Shown here: positions 35,109-47,295 of the stretch, piece after piece
Layout of the letters: each line of letters begins with the position of its first letter
Position numbering within the stretch: position 1 is the first letter of the stretch
NCBI GenBank assembly: GCA_913045135.1
Contig: CAJWQD010000002.1
Coordinates: 1 to 64,000, forward strand
Source of the DNA: an uncultured Flammeovirgaceae bacterium
GTDB lineage: Bacteria; Bacteroidota; Bacteroidia; Cytophagales; Cyclobacteriaceae
Direction of reading: 5' to 3'
Length of the DNA: 64,000 nucleotides
Made by a program: the position numbers and the translations under genes
The notes under the pieces: generated by a model
The model's database searches: none
The model's input: the letters and a program-made list of their open reading frames with translations, nothing else
What the model was told of the DNA's origin: nothing

Positions 35109-35999
35109 ATGTATTTTCAAGAGGATAGTATTGTATTTTTAGATGGTAATTGGATCGAAGTAAGAAAGGCAAATTTTAGTCTTTTTAGTCAAACTATGCA
35201 TTATGGTTTTGGTGCCTTCGATGGAATGAGATCTTATAAAAATGCTGAGGGGTGCAATATTTTCAAAGCAAAAGAACATTTCGAAAGGTTGATTGTCGCC
35301 TGCCGTCAATTAACCCTAGAAATACCGTATGGCGTTGATGAGCTTGTGAATGTTGCCTATAAATTGCTTAAAAAAAATAAGTTAGTGAATGCCTATGTAA
35401 GACCATTAATTTTTATGGACACCAATATGGATCTTACAACAGATAGTAAAGTACATGTTTTTATAGCTGCATGGAGGTGGAAAAAATATTTGGGTAATGA
35501 ACCCTTAAATCTTATGATCTCCGAGCATACTAAAACCGTAGGTTTAGCAAATAAAATAAATGCCAAAATTACCAGTAATTATACAAATTCTATCTTGGCA
35601 TCTTCCCAGGCCAAAAAATTAGGTTATAGTGAAGCTTTGATGCTTGATATTAACGGTAATATATCAGAAAGTCCAGCGGCTAATCTTTTTTATGAGAAAG
35701 ATGGTGAACTTTTCACCCCAACTACCGACTATGCTTACGATGGTATCACTCGTAAAACAATTATTGAGCTCGCAAAACAATGGAATATAAAGGTTACCGA
35801 AAAAGAAATTACGCCAGAAGAAATATATAAGGCTGATTACGCTTTCTTGACAGGCACTGCGACAGAGGTATCGACCATAAGTAGTATCAACGGTGAAATT
35901 TTTAAGGCCGAGTGGGAGGATTCTAACGCGCACAGTCTTTATATGATGTACCGTCAGCTAGTAATGTTTAATGAATACCAGGGACTAACTATTGTCTAA
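35109..35999 (+). CDS. ilvE: branched-chain amino acid aminotransferase (class IV)
   Basis: Transfers amino groups between glutamate and the 2-oxo acids of Leu, Ile and Val, the last step of their synthesis. The 296-residue fold type IV PLP enzyme has the N-terminal [30 protein letters not shown], the PLP lysine Lys153 in [14 protein letters not shown], and [10 protein letters not shown] with a later [13 protein letters not shown]. The length is normal. It is the first structural gene after the candidate attenuator and precedes ilvD by 4 bases. Confidence 0.94.
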   Translation: MYFQEDSIVFLDGNWIEVRKANFSLFSQTMHYGFGAFDGMRSYKNAEGCNIFKAKEHFERLIVACRQLTLEIPYGVDELVNVAYKLLKKNKLVNAYVRPLIFMDTNMDLTTDSKVHVFIAAWRWKKYLGNEPLNLMISEHTKTVGLANKINAKITSNYTNSILASSQAKKLGYSEALMLDINGNISESPAANLFYEKDGELFTPTTDYAYDGITRKTIIELAKQWNIKVTEKEITPEEIYKADYAFLTGTATEVSTISSINGEIFKAEWEDSNAHSLYMMYRQLVMFNEYQGLTIV

Positions 36000-36003
36000 A
36001 ATC

Positions 36004-37677
36004 ATGTCCACATTGAACAAATACAGTAAAGTGATAACTCAAGACCCAAGCCAGCCAGCTTCTCAAGCTATGTTGTATGCAGTTGGATTATCTACCTCAG
36101 ACTTGTCAAAGGGCCAGGTTGGTATTGTTAGTACGGGTTTTGAAGGTAACCCTTGCAATATGCATTTGAATATTTTGGCACACCAAGTTAAAAAAGGAGT
36201 TTTGGAAGCTGATTTGGTGGGTTTGATCTTTAATACAATTGGAGTGAGTGATGGTATCTCAAACGGGACAGAGGGTATGAAATATTCCTTAGTTTCTCGA
36301 GACATCATAGCAGACTCAATAGAAACGGTTGTCAACGCGCAGTATTACGATGCTGTTGTCCCAGTTGTAGGGTGCGATAAGAACATGCCTGCTGCCATTA
36401 TGGCCTTGGGAAGATTAAATCGACCTGGATTAATGGTTTATGGTGGAAGTATTAAGCCTGGAAAATGGAAAGGGAAAGATCTTAATATCGTTTCAGCTTT
36501 TGAAGCGTATGGTGCCAAATTATCAAATAGCATCTCAGAAGAAGATTATGAAGGTATCATAAAAAATTCAATTCCGGGTCCAGGAGCATGCGGTGGTATG
36601 TACACAGCCAATACCATGTCCTCGGCGATAGAAGCTTTGGGAATGAGTCTACCTTTTTCATCATCTAATCCCGCAGAAAGTCTAGACAAAGAGTCAGAAA
36701 CCTTGAAAGTTGGAGCGGCGATCAAAAATCTAATGATACAGGATATTCTACCCAGGCAAATCATGACAAAGCACGCTTTTGAAAACGCAATTGCGACCGT
36801 AATGGTATTGGGAGGCTCAACTAACGCAGTGTTGCACCTTATTGCTATGGCTAAATCGGTAGATGTACATATTGGTTTAGATGATTTTCAAAGAATATCT
36901 GATAACACTCCTTTTATAGCAGACTTAAAACCTTCAGGATCGTATTTGATGGAAGATTTACATTATGTCGGAGGAGTTCCTGCAGTATTAAAAGAGATGT
37001 TAAAGCTGGGTTATTTGCAAGGAGACTGCTTAACGGTCACAGGGAAAAGTATTGGAGAAAACTTGGAGGTAGTAAAATCTTTGAGTGAGAAGCAAAAGAT
37101 AATTGTATCTTTCGATAATCCTATAAAAGCGAATGGGCATTTACAGATTCTATACGGTAACTTAGCTCCTTCAGGTGCTGTAGCAAAAATTACAGGAAAG
37201 GAAGGAGAGATTTTTGAGGGTCCTGCCAGAATTTACGAGGATGAATTTGCTGCTATTAAAGGTATCAAAGAGGAGGTGAAGAAAGGGGAAGTTATAGTAA
37301 TCAGGTACTCTGGCCCAAAAGGTGCTCCAGGTATGCCAGAAATGTTAAAGCCTACCGGTGCTGTCATGGGTGCCGGACTTGGTAAAGATGTCGCATTGAT
37401 AACAGATGGAAGATTTTCAGGTGGTTCTCATGGCTTTGTAGTAGGACATATTACCCCAGAGGCGCAAGAGGGGGGACCTTTGGCTTTTGCGCAAAACGGA
37501 GATATCATTAGGATAGACTCCATCAGCAATCAATTGGAATTGAAAATTTCTGATGAGGAGTTGGAAAAAAGGAAATCAATTTGGGTTCAACCCGATTATA
37601 AAGCAAACAAAGGAGTGTTAAAAAAATATATCAATTCGGTTGCTACGGCATCTGAGGGTTGTGTTACAGATCAATAA
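36004..37677 (+). CDS. ilvD: dihydroxy-acid dehydratase
   Basis: Dehydrates 2,3-dihydroxy-isovalerate and -methylvalerate to the 2-oxo acids of Val and Ile. The 557-residue enzyme from ATG 36004 has the three Fe-S cysteines in [24 protein letters not shown] and [15 protein letters not shown], and the C-terminal [19 protein letters not shown] four codons upstream would overlap ilvE and is not needed. It is the IlvD/Edd family member with the [2Fe-2S]-type or [4Fe-4S] cluster; the type is not decidable here. ilvB follows after 2 bases. Confidence 0.96.
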   Translation: MSTLNKYSKVITQDPSQPASQAMLYAVGLSTSDLSKGQVGIVSTGFEGNPCNMHLNILAHQVKKGVLEADLVGLIFNTIGVSDGISNGTEGMKYSLVSRDIIADSIETVVNAQYYDAVVPVVGCDKNMPAAIMALGRLNRPGLMVYGGSIKPGKWKGKDLNIVSAFEAYGAKLSNSISEEDYEGIIKNSIPGPGACGGMYTANTMSSAIEALGMSLPFSSSNPAESLDKESETLKVGAAIKNLMIQDILPRQIMTKHAFENAIATVMVLGGSTNAVLHLIAMAKSVDVHIGLDDFQRISDNTPFIADLKPSGSYLMEDLHYVGGVPAVLKEMLKLGYLQGDCLTVTGKSIGENLEVVKSLSEKQKIIVSFDNPIKANGHLQILYGNLAPSGAVAKITGKEGEIFEGPARIYEDEFAAIKGIKEEVKKGEVIVIRYSGPKGAPGMPEMLKPTGAVMGAGLGKDVALITDGRFSGGSHGFVVGHITPEAQEGGPLAFAQNGDIIRIDSISNQLELKISDEELEKRKSIWVQPDYKANKGVLKKYINSVATASEGCVTDQ

Positions 37678-37679
37678 TT

Positions 37680-39413
<1,734 letters not shown>

Positions 39414-39414
39414 C

Positions 39415-39999
39415 ATGAGCTTGAAACCTATACAATCTACTTCAACACTTAGAGATTTTACTTTATCAGTACTTACTGAGGATAAGGCGGGTTTAATCAA
39501 TCAATTAACTATTATTTTCACAAAACGAAAAATCAATATTAGTAGCCTAAATGTGTCCAATTCAGAGGTAGCTGGTGTAAGTCGTTTTACAATAGTTACG
39601 AGAACCAACAGAAATATGATCGACAAGATTGTTAAACAAATTAGAAAACTGATTGATGTATTGGGTGCGTTTGTCTATGAAGAAGATCAGATTTTCTATC
39701 AAGAAATTGCCCTTTATAAAGTACCTACAAAAGCTTTTATTAATGGGAATTCAGTGGAAGATCTAGTAAGAAATAGTGGGGCGCGTATTTTAGTTGTCGA
39801 AGAGGAATGCATCATAATTGAAAAAACGGGTCATTCAAAAGAAACTCATGATTTATATCAAAAACTCGAACCTTTTGGATTGCTTGAATTTATTCGATCA
39901 GGCCGTGTAGCAGTATCGAAGTCAACAAGAAAAACTGAAGCCTATATCAAAGGTTTAGAGGCTTCAAATTCAAATAAGTTAAGTATTAAAGATTTTTAA
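39415..39999 (+). CDS. ilvN: acetolactate synthase small (regulatory) subunit
   Basis: A 194-residue regulatory subunit with an N-terminal ACT domain (FTLSVLTEDKAGLINQLTII, residues 15-34, with ISSLNVSNSEVAGVSRFTIV) that binds Val for feedback control, and a C-terminal IlvH-like half (QIFYQEIALYKVPT). It follows ilvB by one base, so the two subunits are made together. It is slightly longer than the E. coli IlvH subunit (163 residues). Confidence 0.93.
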   Translation: MSLKPIQSTSTLRDFTLSVLTEDKAGLINQLTIIFTKRKINISSLNVSNSEVAGVSRFTIVTRTNRNMIDKIVKQIRKLIDVLGAFVYEEDQIFYQEIALYKVPTKAFINGNSVEDLVRNSGARILVVEEECIIIEKTGHSKETHDLYQKLEPFGLLEFIRSGRVAVSKSTRKTEAYIKGLEASNSNKLSIKDF

Positions 40000-40020
40000 T
40001 TAGAAATAAAAGTTAGACAA

Positions 40021-41067
40021 ATGGCAAAAATTAATTTTGGTGGTGTAGAAGAAGAAGTGGTGACTCGTGAGGAATTTCCATTGGAAAACGCAAGAGAAGT
40101 AATGAAGGATGAAGTTATAGCTATAATAGGTTATGGTGTCCAAGGTCCAGGTCAAGCACTCAATTTAAGGGATAATGGATTTAATGTTATTGTAGGTCAA
40201 AGAAAGGGAAGTAAATCATGGGATAAAGCAGTCGCTGATGGATTTGAACCCGGCGTCTCATTGTTTGAAATCAAGGAAGCTTGTGATAAAGGAACGGTTA
40301 TTCAGTATTTGTTATCAGATGCTGGGCAAATAGATCAATGGCCTGAGGTTAAACCTTTTTTAACCTCAGGGAAGGCACTTTATTTTTCTCACGGATTCGG
40401 CGTTACTTACAAAGATCAAACAGGAATTGATCTTCCGAGTGACATCGATGTTATTTTAGTGGCCCCAAAGGGCTCAGGTACGTCATTGAGAAGATTATTT
40501 GTAGCTGGAAAAGGGTTGAATTCATCTTTTGCAGTCCATCAAGATGCGACGGGTAGGGCGCGAGAACGGGTGATATCGCTTGGTATAGGTGTAGGATCAG
40601 GTTATCTTTTTGAAACTAATTTCAAAAGTGAGGTGTACAGCGATCTGACTGGAGAGCGAGGAAGTTTGATGGGTGCCATTCAAGGATTATTTGCGGCACA
40701 ATATGATTTATTGCGTAAAAAGGGACATTCACCCTCTGAAGCATTTAACGAGACTGTGGAGGAGGCAACACAATCATTGTACCCATTGGTAGCTGAAAAT
40801 GGAATGGATTGGATGTATGCAAATTGCTCTACCACTGCCCAAAGAGGTGCTTTGGATTGGTGGAAAAAATTTAGAGATGCTGCAGCACCAGTTTTTGAAG
40901 AACTTTATGAAAGTGTAGCTACTGGAAATGAAGCTAAAATTACTATTGAAGCAAATCAGAAAATAACTTATAGAGAGGGGCTTGAAAAAGAGCTTAATGA
41001 ATTAAGGGAATCTGAAATGTGGCGAACAGGTGCTACTGTTAGAAAACTAAGACCAGAGAACAAATAA
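40021..41067 (+). CDS. ilvC: ketol-acid reductoisomerase
   Basis: Isomerises and reduces acetolactate with NADPH. The 348-residue enzyme has the Rossmann motif [20 protein letters not shown], a cofactor loop [11 protein letters not shown] with Arg and Ser typical for NADPH, the [10 protein letters not shown] segment, and metal-binding acidic residues in [18 protein letters not shown]. The length suggests the short class I form, but the C-terminal region ([21 protein letters not shown]) is distinctive and I would not exclude a subtype specific to Bacteroidota. Spacing to ilvN is 21 bases. Confidence 0.95.
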   Translation: MAKINFGGVEEEVVTREEFPLENAREVMKDEVIAIIGYGVQGPGQALNLRDNGFNVIVGQRKGSKSWDKAVADGFEPGVSLFEIKEACDKGTVIQYLLSDAGQIDQWPEVKPFLTSGKALYFSHGFGVTYKDQTGIDLPSDIDVILVAPKGSGTSLRRLFVAGKGLNSSFAVHQDATGRARERVISLGIGVGSGYLFETNFKSEVYSDLTGERGSLMGAIQGLFAAQYDLLRKKGHSPSEAFNETVEEATQSLYPLVAENGMDWMYANCSTTAQRGALDWWKKFRDAAAPVFEELYESVATGNEAKITIEANQKITYREGLEKELNELRESEMWRTGATVRKLRPENK

Positions 41068-41092
41068 TTATTTTTTTTTAACTTCGCTTGCC

Positions 41093-42625
41093 GTGGCCGA
41101 TCAACTATACATTTTTGATACAACTCTTCGAGATGGTGAACAAGTACCCGGTTGTAAACTAAACACTGAAGAAAAAATCATAGTGGCTAAGGCGCTTGAA
41201 GAGTTAGGTGTAGATATTATTGAGGCTGGTTTTCCTATTTCTAGTCCTGGCGATTTTAATTCAGTTCGTGATCTATCTAAGGCTACTTCAAGACCAATTA
41301 TTTGTGCCTTAACCAGGGCTGTTGAGAAGGATATTGAAGTGGCTGCGGAGGCTTTAAAATATGCCAAAAGAAAGCGGATTCACACAGGCATAGGTACTTC
41401 TTTTTTCCATATTTATCATAAATTGATGTCTACAGAGGGAAAAGTACTTGAACGCGCTATCGATGCGGTTAGATATGCCAAAAAATATGTAGAAGATGTT
41501 GAATTTTATGCTGAAGACGCGGGACGTAGTGAAAATGAGTATTTAGCAAGAGTGGTAGAAGCGGTGATCGCTGCGGGAGCTACGGTAATCAATATTCCAG
41601 ATACTACTGGATATTGCTTACCAGAAATGTATGGTGCGAAAATCAAGTATTTGATGGAGCATGTGAAAGGAATAGATAAAGCCATTATTTCTACACATTG
41701 TCATAATGATTTGGGTATGGCTACTGCCAATTCGATCATGGGCGTGACTAATGGTGCAAGACAGGTTGAGGTCACGATGAATGGCATTGGAGAGCGTGCA
41801 GGTAATACCAGTTTAGAAGAAGTAGTTATGACGTTCAAAAGTCACAAATCGCTCAATATTGAAACTAATATTAATACTAAGAATATTTATAAAACTAGTA
41901 GGCTCGTTTCTAACTTGATGAATATGCCGGTTCAGCCCAACAAAGCTATAGTAGGTAGAAATGCTTTTGCCCATTCGTCAGGAATACACCAAGATGGTGT
42001 TCTTAAACTCCGTGAAAATTATGAAATAATTGATCCTGTAGAGGTTGGTGTTCAAGAATCGTCTATACTTTTATCAGCCAGAAGTGGTAGAGCGGCTTTG
42101 AGACATCGTCTGAGTATTTTAGGTTATTCCCTTGATGAGGATAAGATAGATGAAATATATGAGCATTTCCTTAAAATTGCCGATACCCAGAAAGAAATTT
42201 CAGATGAAGATCTTGAAAACCTTATGGGTAAAGTTCACGGTAATAAAGAGCATATTAGGCTTGATTTCCTAGAGGTTAAGACCGGAAAAGATTTGATACC
42301 ACATGCCGTGGTAAGGTTAGATATTTTAGGAGAAAAAATGAAAGCGACTGGTACCGGTGTAGGTGGTATTGATGCAGCTCTGAACGCGATAAGGTCTATA
42401 ATTAATAAAAATGAGGTGATCGATGAAATTTTGATTCAGGCATTTAGTCGAACGACCCTAGCCTTAGGAAAAGTTCATGTTCAACTAAAGAATGAAGGAG
42501 GAAAAATGTTTCATGGGTTTGCGGCACACCAAGATTTAATAACTGCTTCCATAGAGGCATATTTGGATGCCGTAAATAAAATGGGACCACTGCAATTTAA
42601 TATGATTAAAGTAAACGAATTTTAA
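41093..42625 (+). CDS. leuA: 2-isopropylmalate synthase
   Basis: Condenses acetyl-CoA with 2-oxoisovalerate, the committed step to leucine. The 510-residue enzyme has the HMGL-like TIM barrel with [15 protein letters not shown] at the start, the [15 protein letters not shown] segment near 200, [17 protein letters not shown], and the C-terminal LeuA dimer regulatory domain (about residues 380-505). The start is GTG 41093; no ATG is near. It lacks a recognisable SD, as usual here. It follows ilvC by 25 bases. Confidence 0.95.
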   Translation: MADQLYIFDTTLRDGEQVPGCKLNTEEKIIVAKALEELGVDIIEAGFPISSPGDFNSVRDLSKATSRPIICALTRAVEKDIEVAAEALKYAKRKRIHTGIGTSFFHIYHKLMSTEGKVLERAIDAVRYAKKYVEDVEFYAEDAGRSENEYLARVVEAVIAAGATVINIPDTTGYCLPEMYGAKIKYLMEHVKGIDKAIISTHCHNDLGMATANSIMGVTNGARQVEVTMNGIGERAGNTSLEEVVMTFKSHKSLNIETNINTKNIYKTSRLVSNLMNMPVQPNKAIVGRNAFAHSSGIHQDGVLKLRENYEIIDPVEVGVQESSILLSARSGRAALRHRLSILGYSLDEDKIDEIYEHFLKIADTQKEISDEDLENLMGKVHGNKEHIRLDFLEVKTGKDLIPHAVVRLDILGEKMKATGTGVGGIDAALNAIRSIINKNEVIDEILIQAFSRTTLALGKVHVQLKNEGGKMFHGFAAHQDLITASIEAYLDAVNKMGPLQFNMIKVNEF

Positions 42626-42635
42626 GAATGTATCT

Positions 42636-44042
42636 ATGAGTCAACCCACGACACTTTTTGATAAAATATGGGATAATCATACCGTTAAGGTTATTGAAAA
42701 TGGACCTACAGTTTTGTATATTGATAGGCATTATATTCATGAGGTAACTAGTCCAGTGGCTTTTCTAGGTTTAGAAAAACGCGGCTTGAATGTTGTAAAT
42801 CCTCAAAAAACGACGGCAACTCCCGATCATAATATTCCGACACAAAATCAACATTTGAGTATTCAAGATGCTTTGTCTAGAAATCAAGTTCTTATGTTGA
42901 TGAAGAATTGTAAGAATCACAATATTCCCTTGTATGGTTTAAATCATAAATGGCAGGGGATAGTTCATGTAATTGGTCCTGAACTAGGACTTACCCAGCC
43001 CGGGATGACCATTGTTTGTGGCGATAGCCATACTTCGACGCACGGAGCTTTCGGTTGTGTTGCATTTGGTATTGGCACGAGTGAGGTTGAAATGGTATTA
43101 GCTACTCAATGTATTATGCAGCTTAAGCCGAAGAAGATGAGAATAAAAATTGATGGCGTTTTGAGTAAGGGAGTAACGGCCAAAGACATTGCGCTTTATA
43201 TTATATCACAAATATCAACGAGTGGAGGCACGGGACATTTTATAGAATATGCTGGAAGTGCAATAGAAGGATTAACCATGGAGGGACGCATGACCTTATG
43301 CAATATGAGTATTGAAAGTGGTGCTAGAGGGGGTTTAATTGCTCCTGATCAGACGACTTTCGATTACCTGATGAAAAGGGAATTTTGCCCGCAAAATCAA
43401 AAATGGTTAGATGCAATAGCTAAATGGGCCATGCTAAAGACCGATGAAGATGCTATTTTTGATAAAGAATATTTATTTCATGCTCGGGACATTGAGCCGA
43501 TGATTACTTTCGGAACTAATCCAGGAATGGGAACGGGAGTTACAGGTCACATTCCTTTGACGGCGTCTTTGGCAGAGGGTGAAAGGATAACTTATGAAAA
43601 ATCTCTTCAATACATGGGTTTTAATGAAGGTGATAAGTTACAAGGAAAATCGATTGACTACGTTTTTGTAGGAAGTTGTACAAATGGAAGGATCGAGGAT
43701 TTAAGAGAGTTTTCTCATTTTATAAAAGGCAAAAAGAAGGCAGAAAATATTAATGCTTGGATTGTACCAGGTTCAAAACAAGTAGAAGCTCAAGCCCAAG
43801 AGGAGGGTTTATTAGCGATTCTGGAAGCTGCTGGATTTGAATTGAGACAGCCAGGCTGCTCGGCTTGTTTAGCCATGAATGATGACAAAATTCCCGCCGG
43901 AAAATATGCAGTTTCAACCTCGAATAGGAACTTCGAAGGTAGGCAAGGACCTGGAGCACGTACCTTACTTGCAAGCCCCCTGGTAGCAGCAGCATGTGCC
44001 ATTTCAGGAAAAATTACAGATCCAAGAGAATATTTGAATTAA
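42636..44042 (+). CDS. leuC: 3-isopropylmalate dehydratase large subunit
   Basis: An aconitase-family [4Fe-4S] enzyme isomerising 2- to 3-isopropylmalate together with LeuD. The 468-residue subunit has the [30 protein letters not shown] region and cluster ligands Cys348 (VGSCTNGR), Cys408 and Cys411 ([12 protein letters not shown]). It may also isomerise citramalate if the 44639 gene makes it. It starts 10 bases after leuA and is followed by leuD. Confidence 0.97.
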   Translation: MSQPTTLFDKIWDNHTVKVIENGPTVLYIDRHYIHEVTSPVAFLGLEKRGLNVVNPQKTTATPDHNIPTQNQHLSIQDALSRNQVLMLMKNCKNHNIPLYGLNHKWQGIVHVIGPELGLTQPGMTIVCGDSHTSTHGAFGCVAFGIGTSEVEMVLATQCIMQLKPKKMRIKIDGVLSKGVTAKDIALYIISQISTSGGTGHFIEYAGSAIEGLTMEGRMTLCNMSIESGARGGLIAPDQTTFDYLMKREFCPQNQKWLDAIAKWAMLKTDEDAIFDKEYLFHARDIEPMITFGTNPGMGTGVTGHIPLTASLAEGERITYEKSLQYMGFNEGDKLQGKSIDYVFVGSCTNGRIEDLREFSHFIKGKKKAENINAWIVPGSKQVEAQAQEEGLLAILEAAGFELRQPGCSACLAMNDDKIPAGKYAVSTSNRNFEGRQGPGARTLLASPLVAAACAISGKITDPREYLN

Positions 44043-44054
44043 AAGTTTAAATTG

Positions 44055-44642
44055 ATGCCCATCGAAAAATTCATCAAAATTCAGTCTTCGGCTGTGCCGT
44101 TAGATATAGAAAATATAGATACAGACCAAATTATACCTGCACGTTTTTTGAAGGCGGTAGAGCGTAAAGGTTTTGGAGATAATTTATTTAGAGATTGGCG
44201 TTTTGAAAAGTCCAATAAACCTATCAAGGGTTTCCCATTGAATGATACCAAGTATAAGGGACAAATTTTGGTTGGAGGAAAAAATTTTGGAAGTGGATCA
44301 AGTAGAGAGCACGCGGCCTGGGCACTATATGATTATGGATTTAAGGTAATTGTTTCTAGTTTTTTTGCCGATATATTCAAAGGAAATGCTTTAAATAACG
44401 GTCTGCTTCCAGTTCAGGTAACCTCGGAAGAACTTAATGAAATTTTCGAAGCTATAAATAGGTTGTCGCAAGCTACTTTTACTGTTGACCTTGTAGAACA
44501 AACCTTTACAATAGACGCTTCAAATAAAGTAATTGATTTTGAGATTAATTCTTACAAGAAGGAATGCCTTTTAAATGGCTATGATGATATTGACTATTTA
44601 TTAAGTCTAAAAAAAGAAATAAAAATTTTTGAAGCGACATGA
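44055..44642 (+). CDS. leuD: 3-isopropylmalate dehydratase small subunit
   Basis: A 195-residue swivel domain of the LeuCD isomerase with the signature [14 protein letters not shown] and [17 protein letters not shown] plus [18 protein letters not shown]. Start ATG 44055 is preferred over the TTG one codon upstream. Its last 4 bases overlap the next gene (ATGA), so translation is coupled. Confidence 0.97.
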   Translation: MPIEKFIKIQSSAVPLDIENIDTDQIIPARFLKAVERKGFGDNLFRDWRFEKSNKPIKGFPLNDTKYKGQILVGGKNFGSGSSREHAAWALYDYGFKVIVSSFFADIFKGNALNNGLLPVQVTSEELNEIFEAINRLSQATFTVDLVEQTFTIDASNKVIDFEINSYKKECLLNGYDDIDYLLSLKKEIKIFEAT

Positions 44643-46216
44643 GTGATATGTTAAAGAAAAAAGTACTCATATTAGATACAACTCTCAGAGATGGTGAACA
44701 AACCTCTGGTGTGTCGTTTACGGAAACTGAAAAGTTGAGTTTAGCTAAAATTTTGTTAGAAGAGGTAAAAGTGGACCGATTAGAAATTACCTCTGCGCGT
44801 GTATCTCAGGGGGAAAAAAATGCGGCTCTTCGAATTTTAGATTGGGCCAGGGGTACTGGTCATCTTGATAAGATTGAGATTCTAGGGTTTGTTGATCAGT
44901 ATGCGTCTGTCAAGTGGATTCAAGAAGTAGGGGGTAAGATGATGAATTTGCTCGCTAAAGGGTCGTTGAAGCATCTAAAGGGACAATTACGCAAAACACC
45001 AGAAGAACACATTGAATCATTAATTGACACTATTAATTATGCTAATTCCTTGGGTATTCAAGTCAATTTATATTTAGAAGATTGGTCAAACGGAATATTA
45101 AAATCTCGGGATTACGTATTTCAATTAATGGATGCACTTCAGAGTAAGAACGTTCTGAGATTTATGTTGCCAGATACTCTAGGTATTTTACAGCCCTCTC
45201 AGACGGCTTTGTATGTGAAGGAGATGACTCAACGTTATCCTAATCTTAAATTTGATTTTCATGCACACAATGACTATGATTTAAGTGTTGCAAATGTTTT
45301 AGAGGCAGTAAAGGTGGGAGCAAGTTGTATCCATGTAACAGTTAATGGTCTGGGAGAGCGTGCTGGGAATGCCATTTTGAGTAGTTCAATTGCCGCCCTT
45401 CGTGATCATCTCAAAATTGAAACAAATGTAGTCGAATCTAATATTTACCGAATCAGTAAATTGGTTGAAACATTTTCCGGTTTACGAATTCCTGCTAACA
45501 AACCTTTAATTGGAGATAATGTTTTTACTCAAACTTGCGGGGTACATGCCGATGGAGACAGCAAGGATAACTTATATTATAATATTCTTATACCAGAACG
45601 CTTTGGAAGATCACGAAGCTATGCGCTAGGTAAAACTTCAGGAAAAGCAAACATTAAAAAAAACTTAGCTCAATTAGGCATTGAACTTGATGAGAAAATT
45701 ATCAAAAAAGTAACTGATAGAGTCATTCAATTAGGAGATAAAAAAGAGCAAATTACCATTGATGACTTGCCCTATATAGTAGCAGATGTTTTAGAATTGG
45801 CTGAAATTGACCAAAAGGTAAAAATCAAGAATTATAGCTTATCACACGCAAAAGGAATGAAACCCGTAGCTTCTGTAGCATTAATGATTGAAGGAAAGCA
45901 GTATGAAACGACTTCTGCTGGTGATGGACAATACGATGCCTTTATGAATGCCTTATTAAAAATTTATGAGGAAGAGTTGAATAAAACACTTCCTCGATTG
46001 ATTGATTATAGTGTTTTGATTCCACCTGGAGGGAAGTCGGATGCCTTGTGCGAAACTACAATAACTTGGGAAATGAACAGAGAATTTAAAACTAGGGGAG
46101 TGGATACCGATCAAACTTTTTCAGCTATAAAGGCGACTGAGAAAATGTTGAATTTACTTGAAAATGAGACCATTCTTCATATCACGCAGTTACAATCACA
46201 ATTTACCTTAGCATAA
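44639..46216 (+). CDS. second LeuA-family synthase, candidate (R)-citramalate synthase
   Basis: A 525-residue HMGL-like barrel with [15 protein letters not shown] near residue 10, [17 protein letters not shown] near 200, [13 protein letters not shown] and a C-terminal LeuA-type regulatory domain. It differs clearly from LeuA in the same block: the substrate-facing segment reads [15 protein letters not shown] instead of [15 protein letters not shown]. Options are citramalate synthase (pyruvate plus acetyl-CoA, toward 2-oxobutyrate and Ile) or a second isopropylmalate/homocitrate-type enzyme. No ilvA lies in the block, favouring citramalate. It sits between leuD and leuB. Confidence 0.8.
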   Translation: MSDMLKKKVLILDTTLRDGEQTSGVSFTETEKLSLAKILLEEVKVDRLEITSARVSQGEKNAALRILDWARGTGHLDKIEILGFVDQYASVKWIQEVGGKMMNLLAKGSLKHLKGQLRKTPEEHIESLIDTINYANSLGIQVNLYLEDWSNGILKSRDYVFQLMDALQSKNVLRFMLPDTLGILQPSQTALYVKEMTQRYPNLKFDFHAHNDYDLSVANVLEAVKVGASCIHVTVNGLGERAGNAILSSSIAALRDHLKIETNVVESNIYRISKLVETFSGLRIPANKPLIGDNVFTQTCGVHADGDSKDNLYYNILIPERFGRSRSYALGKTSGKANIKKNLAQLGIELDEKIIKKVTDRVIQLGDKKEQITIDDLPYIVADVLELAEIDQKVKIKNYSLSHAKGMKPVASVALMIEGKQYETTSAGDGQYDAFMNALLKIYEEELNKTLPRLIDYSVLIPPGGKSDALCETTITWEMNREFKTRGVDTDQTFSAIKATEKMLNLLENETILHITQLQSQFTLA

Positions 46217-46222
46217 GTTCCA

Positions 46223-47293
46223 ATGAATCTAAATATTGCAATACTATCTGGAGACGGAATAGGGCCAGAAATCATTAACGAAGCATTAAAAATTACGCAA
46301 GTAGTTGCTGAAAAATTCAATCATAAGTTAACCTACAAACAAGCACTAACTGGTGCGACCGCCATTGAAGCAGTAGGAGATCCATATCCAGAAGAAACTC
46401 ATGCGATCTGCATGGAATCTGATGCTGTATTATTTGGAGCTATTGGAGATCCAAAATATGATAATGATCCAAGCGCTAAAATACGTCCTGAACAAGGATT
46501 ATTATCAATGCGAAAAAAATTGGGACTTTATGCCAATATTCGGCCTTTAACTACTTTCAAATCCTTGATTCATAAATCCCCTTTACGAACTGAATTAGTG
46601 GATGGAGCTGATTTTGTCTGCATACGTGAGCTTACAGGAGGTATTTATTTTGGTCAACCCCAAGGTAGATCAGAGGATGGTAATACAGCTTATGATACTT
46701 GTGTATATACACGATTTGAAATTGTAAGAATTATTGAATTAGGATTTCAATTTGCAGGTAAAAGAAGAAAAAAATTAACAGTAGTTGACAAAGCAAATGT
46801 ATTGGCTACTTCAAGATTATGGCGTCAGATTGCTCAAGAAATTGCACCAAACTATCCAGATGTCGAAGTTGAATATTTATTAGTAGACAACGCTGCCATG
46901 CGAATCATACAATGGCCAAAAGATTTTGATGTAATGGTAACAGAAAATATGTTTGGCGATATTTTAACTGATGAGGCCAGTGTGATCAGTGGTTCAATGG
47001 GTTTGTTACCCTCAGCCTCAGTTGGAGTGCATACCTCAGTATTTGAACCAATTCATGGTTCATACCCCCAAGCAGCAGGAAAAAATATAGCCAATCCAAT
47101 TGCTACTATTCTCTCATCTGCCATGATGTTTGAATACGCTTTTAAACTTACTAAAGAAGCTGACATTATCAAAGAAGCGGTTGATGCATCAATCATTAAA
47201 GAATTTGTCACCGTTGATATAGCTCAAGGAGCTCAAGGTCAAACGACTTCTGAGGTGGGAGATTGGATTACCTCATATATCAAGAATAAATAA
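46223..47293 (+). CDS. leuB: 3-isopropylmalate dehydrogenase
   Basis: NAD+-dependent oxidative decarboxylation of 3-isopropylmalate to 2-oxoisocaproate. The 356-residue protein has [12 protein letters not shown] at the start, [24 protein letters not shown] with the substrate loop, [13 protein letters not shown] and [30 protein letters not shown]. It ends just before thrA (2 bases), linking the leucine and threonine parts of the block. It may also act on the citramalate route product. Confidence 0.97.
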   Translation: MNLNIAILSGDGIGPEIINEALKITQVVAEKFNHKLTYKQALTGATAIEAVGDPYPEETHAICMESDAVLFGAIGDPKYDNDPSAKIRPEQGLLSMRKKLGLYANIRPLTTFKSLIHKSPLRTELVDGADFVCIRELTGGIYFGQPQGRSEDGNTAYDTCVYTRFEIVRIIELGFQFAGKRRKKLTVVDKANVLATSRLWRQIAQEIAPNYPDVEVEYLLVDNAAMRIIQWPKDFDVMVTENMFGDILTDEASVISGSMGLLPSASVGVHTSVFEPIHGSYPQAAGKNIANPIATILSSAMMFEYAFKLTKEADIIKEAVDASIIKEFVTVDIAQGAQGQTTSEVGDWITSYIKNK

Positions 47294-47295
47294 TT

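Noticed and set aside
43750..44002. Minus-strand frames within leuC
   Set aside because: Shadow frames of a complete LeuC C-terminus with all three cluster cysteines.
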